From NCBI RefSeq assembly GCF_030272615.1, contig NC_081407.1:262744574-262808573 (forward strand): 64,000 nt of DNA, written 5' to 3'. A program made the position numbers and the translations under genes. This DNA comes from Cryptomeria japonica. Its lineage: Eukaryota > Streptophyta > Pinopsida > Cupressales > Cupressaceae. Of this stretch, positions 44,183 through 55,287 are shown one piece after another. The notes under the pieces are model-generated. The model saw only the letters and a program-made list of their open reading frames with translations, was not told the DNA's origin and searched no databases. Position 1 is the first letter of the stretch. Each line of letters begins with the position of its first letter.

Positions 44183-47100
44183 TGTTGAACCCATGATATG
44201 ACTAAGAGTGGGTAGGTGAACTAGTCTAGATCTTCTAAAATTGATCAATCAAATTATAAACAATATTTGACCATCCTACACCAATACTAAAAATCATCAA
44301 CCATCAATACATGAATGCTAGATTTACATGGAAAACTCACTAGGAAAAAACCATGATGAGAATCATGCTCACAATATAAATAAAACTGATTACAATGTTT
44401 TAGACTCACTTCCAAGGAAAAACATGCACCCGATGGACTTACAAGACTAAGAAACACTACCTTAGGGCAAGATACATGGACTTGCACAACTAAGGCACAC
44501 TACTTTAGGGAAATATACAAAGACTTGCCAAGAGACCCACTATCTTTTAGCAATAAAAACAATAGCAAAATCGATATGATAAGAATCTACTAGTCATGAT
44601 TTGTCCTTGAACCTCTATATCAATCAATCAATATCATGGCAACTGCATTTGATAACCAACACTATCTTAGAACACTATCATACTAAATATATCACCATCA
44701 CATCTCTTCACAAATTGACTTTCACACATCCGCAATATCAAATCTACTTGCACATAATTCACATTCACTCTCACATTAATTCATGCTCCATAACATACAC
44801 AGATCATGCATCCACACTCCTTAAATACATGTTATATCATTAAAACCTTAGTTGCAGGTTAACCATAGTTAGAGTTACAAATAATATTACACAAAATTAG
44901 CCACTTGGACAAAATTACTCAAAGTGGTCCACTCCAAGAGATAGAGGGAACCCAAATCCATCACAATACATCCTTCCAAGTTAATTCTAATAAGCCACAC
45001 ATGATAATACATTTCTCAAAGTTGCCACCAAATGTAACATGTAGATAAGTAATAAAGCTTTGCAACTAGTTAGCCAAAAGACATCTTCCAATGCAAATTA
45101 CACAACATGGATCTTGACACACCATGGTGAGACCCATAAAAAATGTTCTACTTCAATTTATAGTGAATATCTAGACCAAAATTATGATCCAATCAATATA
45201 ATCCAATCAGGCACAATGAAAGATATAACACAACTAAATATACCAAGCACATACCAACATACCTCACTTGTAGAATAGAATCTGATAATATGATGAATCA
45301 ATAAGGATCCAAACAACTACTAAGAGGGGAGGGGGGTGAATCAGTAGATAGAAAACTTGACTTAACTTTCACCAAACTCAAAAACAATCTCTGGACTAAC
45401 TAGTTCAAACACTGAGTAATAAACTACAATAGCACTGACAGTTTACCGGTTGACTGGCATACCAAAATAACAGTATAACAACTCTAAAACTCCCAAACCA
45501 TTTTAACCAAAACATCAAAATACTTTACTAACAATAGTAAAAGCACATTTCAGATTATTGTCGGTCATCTTAATATATCTAAGTGGATTTAACAGTTAAG
45601 AAAATTAACCATATAAAAACATAACCACAAAAACCATTCACCACTTGACACAATGATTTTTGACGTGGAAACCCAAATGGGAAAAACCATGATGGGGATG
45701 AATACCCACAAGTATTCTGAACTCTTCTGAAGTTTTCCCTATTAGGAGCCAAGCCTGTTAAAGCTTTACAAAATGTCCTATTAGGAAAAGATCTTGCAAG
45801 GGACCACCCAGTTAAGGGATTGACTATAATGCCCTGTTAGAAGCAATACCCTGTTAAGAGTAACCTCGATAGAGGATTTTAAATCCAAGCTAATGGATCA
45901 CCTAGTTCGAGGATTTAGAAAGCACTAAGCTTGTTAAAGCTTACTTGGTTAAGGGATTTAACTATTGTAATTGTTAGAGAACAACAAGGGTTTTCAGATA
46001 TAGTAAATAGCACTACTCTGCTTGATCAGATCCTTTTCATGCTCCTATCTTCCTTCACACATACTGCAAATACTCCTTCCGGTTCAACAATCAATCACAC
46101 TGACACTTAACCAAAATTACCAACTCTAAACCAAAACAACTCATCGACCTTATAAGAAAAACTATAGGTCGGTAACACATCACAAACCTAAGATCTCATA
46201 GAGATTACAAACAAATTGGTTCAAGTATGACCGTTGGATTGCATAGCAACCATCAACACATTTTTTAAGACAACCTCGATCACTCCTTGATCACCGCTCA
46301 TCGATTCCTGTAACTAATCATGTGGTTTCCTCTTCATGTAGCATATTTTCTCATTCCCAAGATAAAACCATTATCTCTACACACCAAAAACCACTTGAAA
46401 CTTATCACATACAACATGCATACATGGCATAATCATTACCGATCACCATTTGATCATAAATCAATACAACCAATTAACCAAGCTCCATCGGTTAGGGTTT
46501 GTTATTTCAACAGGTAGGGTTACCGGTTGATCTCACTGCTTCTAGAGTAATATCGGTTTCCTTCACTTGCTCAACTACCGGTTGCAAAACAACATCATTA
46601 TTAATTAAAATTGACATCAATAACAACACAATAGGTCATCAATGCAATCTTCAATCAAATGCCAACAAAATCACCACCAGAGTATTAAACTAAAGTACTA
46701 CATGAACTAAATAAAAATATTCACCAAACCGCAACACGAGATTCAACATATTTGGAGGCCACCAAGAATTTTTTGGACTAGTATGACAAATGCTCTCATT
46801 GTTAGAAAACAACAACAAACTTCTAGAATCTGCGAACTAGAAAAAATAGTTGATGCAACATCTATATAAAACTTACATTATATCCAAAAACAAAAAACAT
46901 AATCTTCACTATCCATAAGAATGCAAAGAATTCTACTATTGGGGCATTAAGTACTCTATCTTGCATATTGAACTTTCCATAATTATAACTTTCTAGAGAT
47001 ATTTCACCAGCACAAATTAAATGTAGCAACACTAGATAGACATGCATCAAACTCAACAACACCACAAACTCAGTAGTAACTCCAAACATAAAAACCTGCA

Positions 47101-47184
47101 ATAGTACAAGATCATGCTCAGACAAAATTTCATCCTAAACACCAAGTTTAGCATCAATGAAAACATAACTTAGATTTCCAACAA
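44183..47184 (-). repeat. Eroded LTR remnant X, split by a solo LTR
   Basis: Start TGTTGAACCC, then an LTR-type block (TACATGGAAAACTC, GGAAAAAACCATGATGAGAA) at 44327-44362. The end is ATTTCCAACA at 47184 followed by ATCTC, the first bases of a PPT of the E1/E2 type. It is interrupted by a solo LTR at 45283-46667. Without that it is about 1.6 kb. The start is less certain than the end. Confidence 0.45.
45283..46667 (-). repeat. Solo Copia LTR
   Basis: TGATAATATGATGAATC start (as in E3 LTRs) and AAATGCCAACA end, without PBS or PPT next to it. Flanks GAATC (45278-45282) and AAATC (46668-46672) agree at four of five bases. Internal blocks GGGGGGTGAATCAGTAG and AACCCAAATGGGAAAAACCATGATGGGG match E3 LTRs. 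Its sense strand is minus. Confidence 0.72.
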
Positions 47185-47189
47185 TCTCT

Positions 47190-48124
47190 ATTGGAATCCA
47201 ATAATACTAAGAGGGGGGGTGAATCAGTGTTATATTGGAAAGTCCAATTATAACCTTATTAAAACATGCATACACCAACCAGTATACCGGTACATACAGA
47301 ATTTCAAAGAAGTAAAGCAACCAATAATCCAATCACAAAAATGAGAACCATAACACATAGAATTATACATGGAAAACCTCAAAGAGGAAAAACCATGGTG
47401 GGATTTGTGACCCACAATATCAATCCACTAGCCATATGAAGAGATATTACAAAATATAAGCGGCATAAACTTGTAGGAAGGCTTACAACTTAGAGCACAC
47501 TTTTCAATCACAAAAGGATCCTCACTGACTACATATAAATCTAGAATACAATCCGAAGAAATTTTGAACTGCAAAATATGACATCTTCTATGCCAGAATA
47601 TAGTTCTAGTTAAGCTCTATCTATTCCGGTCTGAAATCCTAAACCCTTTACTGGAATAACCCTTACATAAATATCCTCACATACATAATCTCTCTGATAT
47701 ATTTCACATCATATCACATCCAAATCTCCATTACATTTTCATTACCAAGATGATATCAAAATGATCTAATCCAACTGACCTATATACCCTATACAACTTA
47801 TCATGCCTTATGTTGTCTTACAAATATAATTACAATAACAATATACATGTCGGCTAGATAACATAAAGACATGAATATCAAAAACAATTGTCAATGCTAG
47901 ATCCAAGAGATGTTAGCCTCCAATATCGATAACCATATTCTAAACCATGTTGGCCTGCATTGTCGGTAACCAAGGAAATCCTTCTATCTGTCGGTGCTGG
48001 TGTAGTGTCTGTGAAGTGCTTGCCAGTACACAAACTGAACCAAAACATGAAGCCGAAACAAGATAACCTATTGCCATCAATGAAAACATAGTGAAACCAA
48101 CCAATTGAGTGTCAATTGCCAACA
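47190..48124 (-). repeat. E6 3' LTR
   Basis: TATTGGAATCC start (TGTTGG eroded), TTGCCAACA end. It shares both termini with the E2 LTR (GAGTGTCAATTGCCAACA) and the GGAAAAACCATGGTGGGA block at 47386-47403. Confidence 0.88.
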
Positions 48125-48137
48125 ATCTCCCCCTTTG
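48125..48137 (-). other. E6 polypurine tract
   Basis: Minus-strand AAAGGGGGAGAT next to the LTR, within a perfect 12-bp inverted repeat (48071-48082 with 48139-48150). Confidence 0.9.
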
Positions 48138-48309
48138 GCATTGATGGCAACACTCATGTGTAAAATGGTCAAGGTTTCATCTGCCGGTTTCATCCTACCT
48201 GCTCCCCCTCAGCTGAATATTCATCAATGCAAAATACTCCATACTCCATATCTCCATATCTCCCCTTAATGTATACAACTCCCCTTTTTATTTGTCACAT
48301 CTATATCAC

Positions 48310-48324
48310 TCCCCCTTTGACATC
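48310..48324 (-). other. Second PPT-like tract of E6
   Basis: Minus-strand GTCAAAGGGGGAG about 185 bp inside the main PPT and about 90 bp after the ORF2 stop. Confidence 0.55.
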
Positions 48325-48413
48325 AATGCCATCAAAAATTCAAAAAAAGAATGTCAAAGATCCAAAAACTGTACAATGAATATCCCAAAAATATCTTACC
48401 GGAGCTTAACAAA

Positions 48414-51400
48414 TTAAAAAATTTCCAGATATGCCTTCTCCAATAGCTCAAGATAAGTACCCCAACCAGACTTGAAAGTGTCGGAAATAGATACAAGTCC
48501 ATTTATTATATGAGCAAATGATTCTTTCTCACTTATCTCTACTGGTGTGGGCTTTCTAACCATATCCATACACTCCTTATGTACACTAAGTGAATCCAAA
48601 TGGGGACTCACCAAGCCTCTCAGACTTATGGCTCTTCTTATGATTTTGTCTTTTTCCTTCTCAAGAACAAAAATTTGGGCTTCCAAAACCAAATTTTGAC
48701 CATCAATGGATGTAGTCAATGAAGTCAATCCATCAAAAGAATTAGCTATACTTGCAATTTTCTCCTGGAATTCCTTTATCTTCTTATCCACATTAATTGT
48801 AAGTACATTTGTGTTATAACATACCTTATAAATATTTGTACACTGCTCCAAAGAATTATCTATCAGTTTCAAATTTTCATCAATCTTCTTCTTCTTAGAC
48901 TCAATCACCTAATCAAATGCATCTCTTTTAGCTTGTGTAATCTCTCCGGTACTTGCCTATTTGAAGTCTACTGCAACGATTGAAAATCCTTTGAAATGTG
49001 CTCAGTAATTATCTTCAGCTTTCCAGATGGGCTCGCTTCTCTATCAATCTTGCACTCTGGGACTAGTCTGTGTAAAACAGTGATTGACTAATCAATAATC
49101 CCTTTACCCATAGATCCCTTCTTCATTAATTTTTGTGCAGCCATGATCATGAGTTCAGTAGGACTCATCTCGGTTATGTTTTTCTTTACAACTTGTGAGG
49201 TGTCAATAGACAACAATGATGGACCTACTACCAGTTCCCTATCGGATTCCCCTTTCTTCTCCTCTGATGATTTATCCTTTATAGCTTCCTCACTTGCACT
49301 GGTGGCTTTGCCACTTGGTGCAGTCTTTGTAACTGTCAGTTAATCTGTAGGAACTGTAACCTCAAGTTGTACATTTGTATCCGGAGGACTATTATCCTCA
49401 ACATTTTTATCCTGTACAATATCAACCTTTTCACTCTCTGTATTTGCCGATATCTAAACATTTATCTATACACTTGTATCTATTGGGGGCTTGATTTCCA
49501 CTATCTTAATGTTTTTCAAAAATTGAGGGTGAAGTACCCATTATACCCTTTCCTTTTCCTTCAACTGGGGTGTCTACAATGTATGTCTTTATTTCTAGTG
49601 AAGTAAAGAAACCTTGGTTCTCTCTAAATAACCTAACCCATGCCTTGTGGGTCTCCTTTATTATCTCATTTACCTTTCCTAGCATCAGACTGGTTATTCT
49701 ATGTTTGTTGTTAAAGGATTTTCTATCTACCACCTCAAGTGTCCTATCCATTTCCTCTAAAGTAATAGAAACACAAATAGATAACAACTCTTGCATTTTT
49801 ATGTGTTTATCTTCTTGCATTGTTGATAGTCTTCTAGCATCTAACATATCATACAATTCTGTTAGTATTTGATCTTCAATTTCTATCAAGGATTTCTTAT
49901 AAATATCCAAATATAATAATATTGCTTCCTCTACCTCTCTTTGTTCATCATTCTCTAAATGATCATAGTAAAACTATACATTCTTTAAAATGCCATCCTA
50001 AGTTATTTCATCTACTAATTCTGCACAAGTTTTTGGTAGAACATTATCAGATTGAATAGCCGTATCAATGTCATTCTTCTTCTTCTTTTTTGCAGTATTG
50101 AATGGAGTTGAAGGTGTTGCTTTAGGTTCTTGCTTCTATGCTGGTATCTTGAATGAAACTTTCCTAACCAATTGCTTTTTAGCCTCTAACTTTGTTTCCT
50201 TTGTTTTCTTCCTTATAACCCTTTTGAATGCCAGGGGTGTGTCATCCTCAGATTCAGAATTAGCTATGATAGACTCAATGAACACTTGTGGTTCTTTCCT
50301 CTTCTTGCCTTTCTCTAGGACACCATCAATTAATGCTTTGATGTCTTGTGAAACCTTCTCCAAAAACTTTGCTTGCCTTTTCTTCCTACTTCTCTCTTTT
50401 CTTCTGATTGAACTCTGTTTCAACCTCTTGTGTTTTTTGTTTTGCAGTACCACATGGATTTTCAGCCTCATCAATAGGTGCATCAATCAACATCTTTACA
50501 TAAGAATCAAGGATCTGTGCATCAAATTCATAGCCCATTTCCTCAATCCAGATCTTTCGTGGCTTGACCGCTTCCATGAGTGTTTCATCTTTCTTCAACA
50601 TGAAGCATATGTCAATTGAATATTTCTCAACAATATGCTTAGGAACACATTCCCTAGATTTCACAGACTTCTGGAATCCTTTAAAATATCCCCATACTTT
50701 ATCATCTCTCTGACTACCTAATATAGCAATTGACTGTTTCAATTGTCTCGCTACCAGGATATCAAATGCCCATTGTCTCTTCCCAAAACTGGGAGTGTCA
50801 TTCATGAAAAATAACATTAAGCAGACAATTAAGTTTCCATACCAGAAAGTCCCTTTCTTTTCACCTTTAATCTTTCCTAGGTTTATTAACAATTCATCTA
50901 ACATCCAACCACATAGATCCAATTTCTCATTTTCTCTCATCATTTTGTAAGCTGTGAAAATGTAGGAGCTAGAAACAAAATTTAGTCAGTTTGAATGAGT
51001 TACCCTATAACCGATGTTCATGCTACTGAATTTGATGTCTGTGTCAGTAATAGTGCTTATTCTCATGGATCATCTGTCAGATGTCACATCAGTGATTTTA
51101 TTGACATAATCATTAGAGACCTTCTTATCTAGACGTTGCCCAACCTGTGGTAAACCAGTGATTGCCCTAATGGCTTCCTTTGTGATATTGTAAGGTCTAT
51201 CCAGCCAGATAAACTCTACATGTATTTTTCTCAAAACATACCTAATTATTTCATCTTCAAATTCCATAATATCTAGAATGTTGGTAAACCCTAAGTCTTC
51301 AATGTGCTTGAATGCATGTTTGATCTTTCCAAAATCTCCCATAAGATTTCTCATGTACGTGCTTTTTATATCAGATGTCCCCAAATCCTCAATGTGATAG

Positions 51401-51585
51401 TGTATGTATGCCCTAACATCTTCAACATAAACAACTCCTTTCAGAACATGAGAAAATTCTCCAACCGAGTCTTTCAGGGTAGCCACATGCAGATACTGCT
51501 TGAAAATTGGTTTGGGACGATCCTTGAACTCTACAACAGTTGGATTTGCAATAAAGATAGGAATAGATGATATCCTGCTTCCATG
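48414..51585 (-). pseudogene. E6 ORF2, large protein of unknown function
   Basis: Order of blocks as in E2 and E5. Domain A (about 50390-51585): VVYVEDVRAYIHYHIEDLG, KIHVEFIWLDRPYNITKEA, then CGWMLDELLINLGKIKGEK, NLIVCLMLFF, VEKYSIDICFMLKKDE and MEAVKPRKIWIEEMGYEFD. A Lys/Glu-rich region follows at 50136-50486. Domain B (49506-49910): MDIYKKSLIEIEDQILTELY and ITSLMLGKVNEIIKETHKAW. C-terminal coiled coil (48414-48908) has VLEKEKDKIIRRAISLRGL and ends SGWGTYLELLEK. The N-terminal start is eroded (no ATG where E5 and E2 have ASSS). Several stops and shifts. No similarity to pol domains is visible. Confidence 0.78.
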
Positions 51586-52040
51586 ATTAAAGATAAATAC
51601 CTGTTAATCGCATTTGATGAAACCCTTAACAAATTCTTCTAGTCATCAATGAAATCACTCAAGAATAAATCTGATTGCACTGAATAGCCTTTGATCACTC
51701 TGAATCTCTCTTAATCACACTGAATGTAAGGTGATAAAAAATGAAGTGAATTTGACCTTTTATCCTCCAAGAAAAACCCTAATCTTTCATTGACATCAAT
51801 GACTTCTGGTGAAAGATATCGGATAAGCATCTCCAATGTCTGGAACATCTTCTAGAACCTCTTCCCAGGGTATATGCAACATCTTCATGAATTTTACCTA
51901 CCCCTAAGGCATCTGCCTCAATTACCGGATGAGCTACCTGCTGATGCAGGAGCAACCTCCTTTGCTGGATAAGTAACCAGTGCATTCCCATCTACAAATT
52001 GTTCTTAAGTCTTGTTGACCCATCTCTAAGTATAATCTTG
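51586..52040 (-). other. Spacer between ORF1 and ORF2 of E6
   Basis: About 450 bp with no supported frame, corresponding to the spacers in E2, E4 and E5. Confidence 0.5.
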
Positions 52041-52882
52041 TCAGATTTCATTAACCTGTTCTTTCCCTTTCTCATTTGATCCTCCATTACCAATGATCGG
52101 TGGATTTCTGCTTCTACACAATTTAGCAATATGTTTAACCTCATTACATGCATAACATGTAACATTGTTCTTTTGAATTGCTTTGCTAAAACTAGTATAA
52201 TTTCTTGACCTGCACTCATTAGCCATATGTCCAAATTTTCCACACGCATAGCATTTAACATTCATTCTGCAATCTTCTGTCTTATGACCATACTTATTGC
52301 ATTTAGATCAATGACTGAGAGCAGAATCAGGGTTCTGATTTGCTCTGTTTCTACATTACCTAGCCATGTGACCAAATTTATTGCAAACAAAACATCTACC
52401 ATTAAATTTATAAGCATTAAACTACCTTACTAGTGCCTTATGGTTTTGATCTTCATTAGAAGTATCGAAACTCCATCCTTGCTCAAATCCAAGTCCACTA
52501 GAATCTCCAATTTGCCTTTGTCTCTTCAATAATTCATCTAGTTGTTTTGAACTAATCTTGAATTTCTCTTTGTACTCATTTGCAGTAGTTAGATCATCTC
52601 AAAATTATCATTTGTCTCTCAAACTCTTGTTCATTACTTTGGGATTGTACTAAATCAATTCTTAACATATCATTCTCATGAACTAACCTACCACATTCTT
52701 CAAATTTGTTCTTCAGGATTACAACAAGATTTTATTCCTTTTTCTTTCGGTCTTCAATCTCTTTAGACATCCTCATAGTTATAGCTTACATTTCATTTCT
52801 CATAACCATTTTCTCTTGACTCAATTTCTGACACTATCCCTTAAGTGCATCTTTCTCTTCATCATCCTAATTTTGCAAAAGT
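52041..52882 (-). pseudogene. E6 ORF1: zinc knuckles and part of the coiled coil
   Basis: Four knuckle units in tandem: CFVCNKFGHMAR then TAA then C (about 52365-52410), SKCNKYGHKTEDC preceded by TGA at 52308-52310 exactly where the first Cys belongs, CYACGKFGHMANEC (about 52215-52262) and CYACNEVKHIAKLC (about 52120-52165). The last is followed by a basic tail. Upstream (52600-52880) the heptad-rich region is readable with stops, and is cut off by E4 at 52883. Confidence 0.75.
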
Positions 52883-53057
52883 TGTTAGCTTGATGATGAT
52901 TGTAATGTATTCATCAATTGTTGTCATTGATGAAACACTCTCACACACACATGTGATTACATTGACTACTGGTGTAACTTTAATTGGTCTACACTGTCAA
53001 CTAGTATGTTTAAGGTTTATCTCTAATCGGTACTTTGTGTCAACCGGTATGAGAGAT

Positions 53058-53811
53058 TGTTGGCAAATGCACACTCAAATGAGAAATTGTAGGTGATTGA
53101 AGGTATTGTCATTGATGACAACCTTACAATCATATGATACCGGCAGGCACCGACACCAGTAGACTCTACACCATCATACATTCACCGACACCGAAAAGAT
53201 TGATTACGGACACCCTGGCCTACAGGATTTTATTTATTGCAAAATATAATTAATTGTAATATCTGTTTGTAATCTGACAAGGCAAGTTGTAATATGACTC
53301 ATATAAGTATGAGTTCATGTAAATCATTTTTAGATGTGGATATGGTTAGATTATTGATGCAAATATTAAGGCAGAATTTGGTATAAGGTTTTGGAAGTTG
53401 TAGAGCTTAAACTGGTACTAGATCTGGCATAGCAGATGCCCTTTTGTAGCAGTACATGACATTGGATTTTTACAATCCTCTTTTGTAAGTCAATGAAACT
53501 TCTCTCTTTAGGCAATTGGCCTTCCTGCATGTGCAAGCGCCTATTGTAACAGTAATATTCTCTTATTGGCCAGTAAGCGAATATTGTGCATCACAAATCC
53601 CACTGAGGTTTTTCCCACACCGGGTTTCCTTGTTAAAATATTGTGTTATGGTGTGTCCTTCATGTTGTGGTTGGTGTTCTTATTTATTGCATTAATTTTG
53701 GTTTAGCGGTACATAGTTTTGGAATTCTTTTCATTTAATAAGTTAAGAAAATCCTTTAACCAACAAGATACTGATTCACCCCCCCCCTCAGTATCTTTGG
53801 GAATCCTAACA
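53058..53811 (+). repeat. E5 5' LTR
   Basis: TGTTGGCAAATGCACACTC start, GAATCCTAACA end. Contains the ATATAAG-bearing palindrome at 53297-53314, GGTTTTTCCCACACCGGG (53609-53626), and a 10-bp hairpin stem (53765-53774 with 53788-53797) just before the PBS. Confidence 0.93.
53297..53314 (+). promoter_or_regulatory. Candidate E5 core promoter palindrome (5' LTR)
   Basis: ACTCATA-TAAG-TATGAGT: perfect 7-bp arms enclosing a TATA-like ATATAAG, preceded by TG to give TGACTCA, a bZIP/GCN4-type site. It is conserved in the other LTR at 59021-59038. The promoter role is inferred. Confidence 0.45.
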
Positions 53812-53813
53812 AT

Positions 53814-53826
53814 TGGTATCAGAGCC
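53814..53826 (+). other. E5 primer binding site (initiator tRNA-Met)
   Basis: TGGTATCAGAGCC, a perfect match, two bases after the LTR end. Confidence 0.95.
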
Positions 53827-53849
53827 TAGTCCTCTATTTTCAAAAGCCT

Positions 53850-54957
53850 AACAACTTGAGGAAGATTCTGACACTGGTAGAGTTGGAAAACTTGAGGAAG
53901 CAACTAGATACATCTCTTGCAGATTATGATGCAGAAAAAGTGAAGAATATCAAACTTGAAGATGATTTGAAGGCTGCACAAGAAATCATTCAAAGACTTC
54001 AAAAGAATCTCACTATTGCTAGGAACAAAAGAAGAGAACTTTCTAAGAAGATGCAGAGTGATGATGATGAGAAAGAAACTCTTAATGACCTTGTGAACAA
54101 ATTGAGATAAGAAAATAGTACAATGAAGAATGAGATGCAAGATATGACTATGAGATTTTGTAAAGACATTGAAGATAGAAAGAAGAATGAAGATGACTTG
54201 GTTAGAAGACTAAATGATGCTGGAAATGAAAACATAAGACTCAGTCATGAAAATGATATGTTGAAGACATATTTGATGCATACACAAAATGGCACAAATG
54301 AACTCATGAGACAGAAAGGAATCTTGGAGAATGAGTTGGCTACTGCATATTAACACAAGGAGAAATTCAAGAAAAGTTCAGAAGAACTTGATGACATGTT
54401 GAAGAACTAGAAACCTAATGGGGATACTAATGGCCTTGGCTCTGAAGTTGGTGAAAGCTCCGAACTGCAAACAAACATGATCAGAACAAACCGGTAAGAC
54501 AACCTAATGCTTATAAATTCAATGGGAAATGCTTTAACTATAACAAGTATGGTCATAGAGAAAATCAGTGTAGATCTAGAAACTATCTAAACACTAATAC
54601 ACCCACTGGTCAATGTTCAAAATGCAACAAAGTTGGTCATAATTCAAAAAATTGCAGAATGAATGTAAGATGTTATATTTGTGGAAGATTTGGACATCTA
54701 TCTAATCAATGCAGAACACGTACTGACATAGGATATGGGAAAGCTATTCAGAAAAAAACAATGTGACTTGTTATGCTTGTAACAAAATTGGACATGTTGC
54801 AAAATTCTATAGAAGTAAGACATCACCGACAAATAACAAAGGACCCAGCTTGAAAGGTAAAGAAAAGGTTGAAGAGGTAAAGAAAGAATTTTCAAAACAA
54901 TGGATTAGAAAGTTTGACATGAATGTTAGTGAAGCTATTTCTTCACTAGTAGAATAG
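53850..54957 (+). pseudogene. E5 ORF1: coiled coil plus four zinc knuckles
   Basis: N-terminal heptad-rich region (53856-54420): ELENLRKQLDTSLADYDAEK, KLEDDLKAAQEIIQRLQKNL and RLSHENDMLKTYLMHTQNG. Stops at 54108-54110 (TAA) and 54351-54353 (TAA) fit glutamine codons. After a phase change near 54480 come CFNYNKYGHRENQC (second Cys replaced by Tyr, 54530-54571), CSKCNKVGHNSKNC, CYICGRFGHLSNQC and, after another shift in an A run near 54755, CYACNKIGHVAKFY (last Cys replaced). A basic tail ends SSLVE with TAG at 54955-54957. It begins about 25 bp after the PBS, so it occupies the position of gag, but the usual Copia gag N-terminal domain is absent. Confidence 0.8.
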
Positions 54958-55287
54958 AGTATCACTCCATCGACAGGAGATTCTTCATCTAACAGAGAAA
55001 TAATCCTTTGGGGGTATGATGACTAATTGAAAAACATGCTAATTTACCATCGGTTGATGGTGAGAAGTTGGATTACTTCTTTATCGGCAGATGAGTTAAG
55101 TTTTGACTTAACCGACATACATTAAATGTGGTAGTTGAAGGCAATTACACTATAAAGCAAGTGTTTTGGTTCCTTTTTCATTCACCGAGCATTCAAATCT
55201 CCAAAGAGCACGAAAATCCTGAGCGAAGACATCCATAGAGAAAAGTGAAGCAAATCATCCTAAAGGCAGATTAAGGTATTTATAACT
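54958..55287 (+). other. Spacer between ORF1 and ORF2 of E5
   Basis: 330 bp with no supported frame. Confidence 0.55.

Larger units (their letters stand above)
47190..52882 (-). mobile_element. E6: pol-less Copia-like element, interrupted by E4 and continuing outside
   Basis: 3' LTR, PPT, ORF2, spacer and ORF1 are in the same order as E2 and E5, reading right to left. At 52882 the coiled-coil part of ORF1 breaks off where the E4 LTR begins. The rest of ORF1, the PBS and the 5' LTR should lie beyond E4, right of the window. Left flank ATCTC (47185-47189) is the presumed target copy. Confidence 0.85.

Noticed and set aside
43736-45290. Possible full element between the LTR end at 43975 and the solo LTR
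   Set aside because: No coding or paired LTR found; the pieces belong to different LTR families, so I list them as separate remnants.
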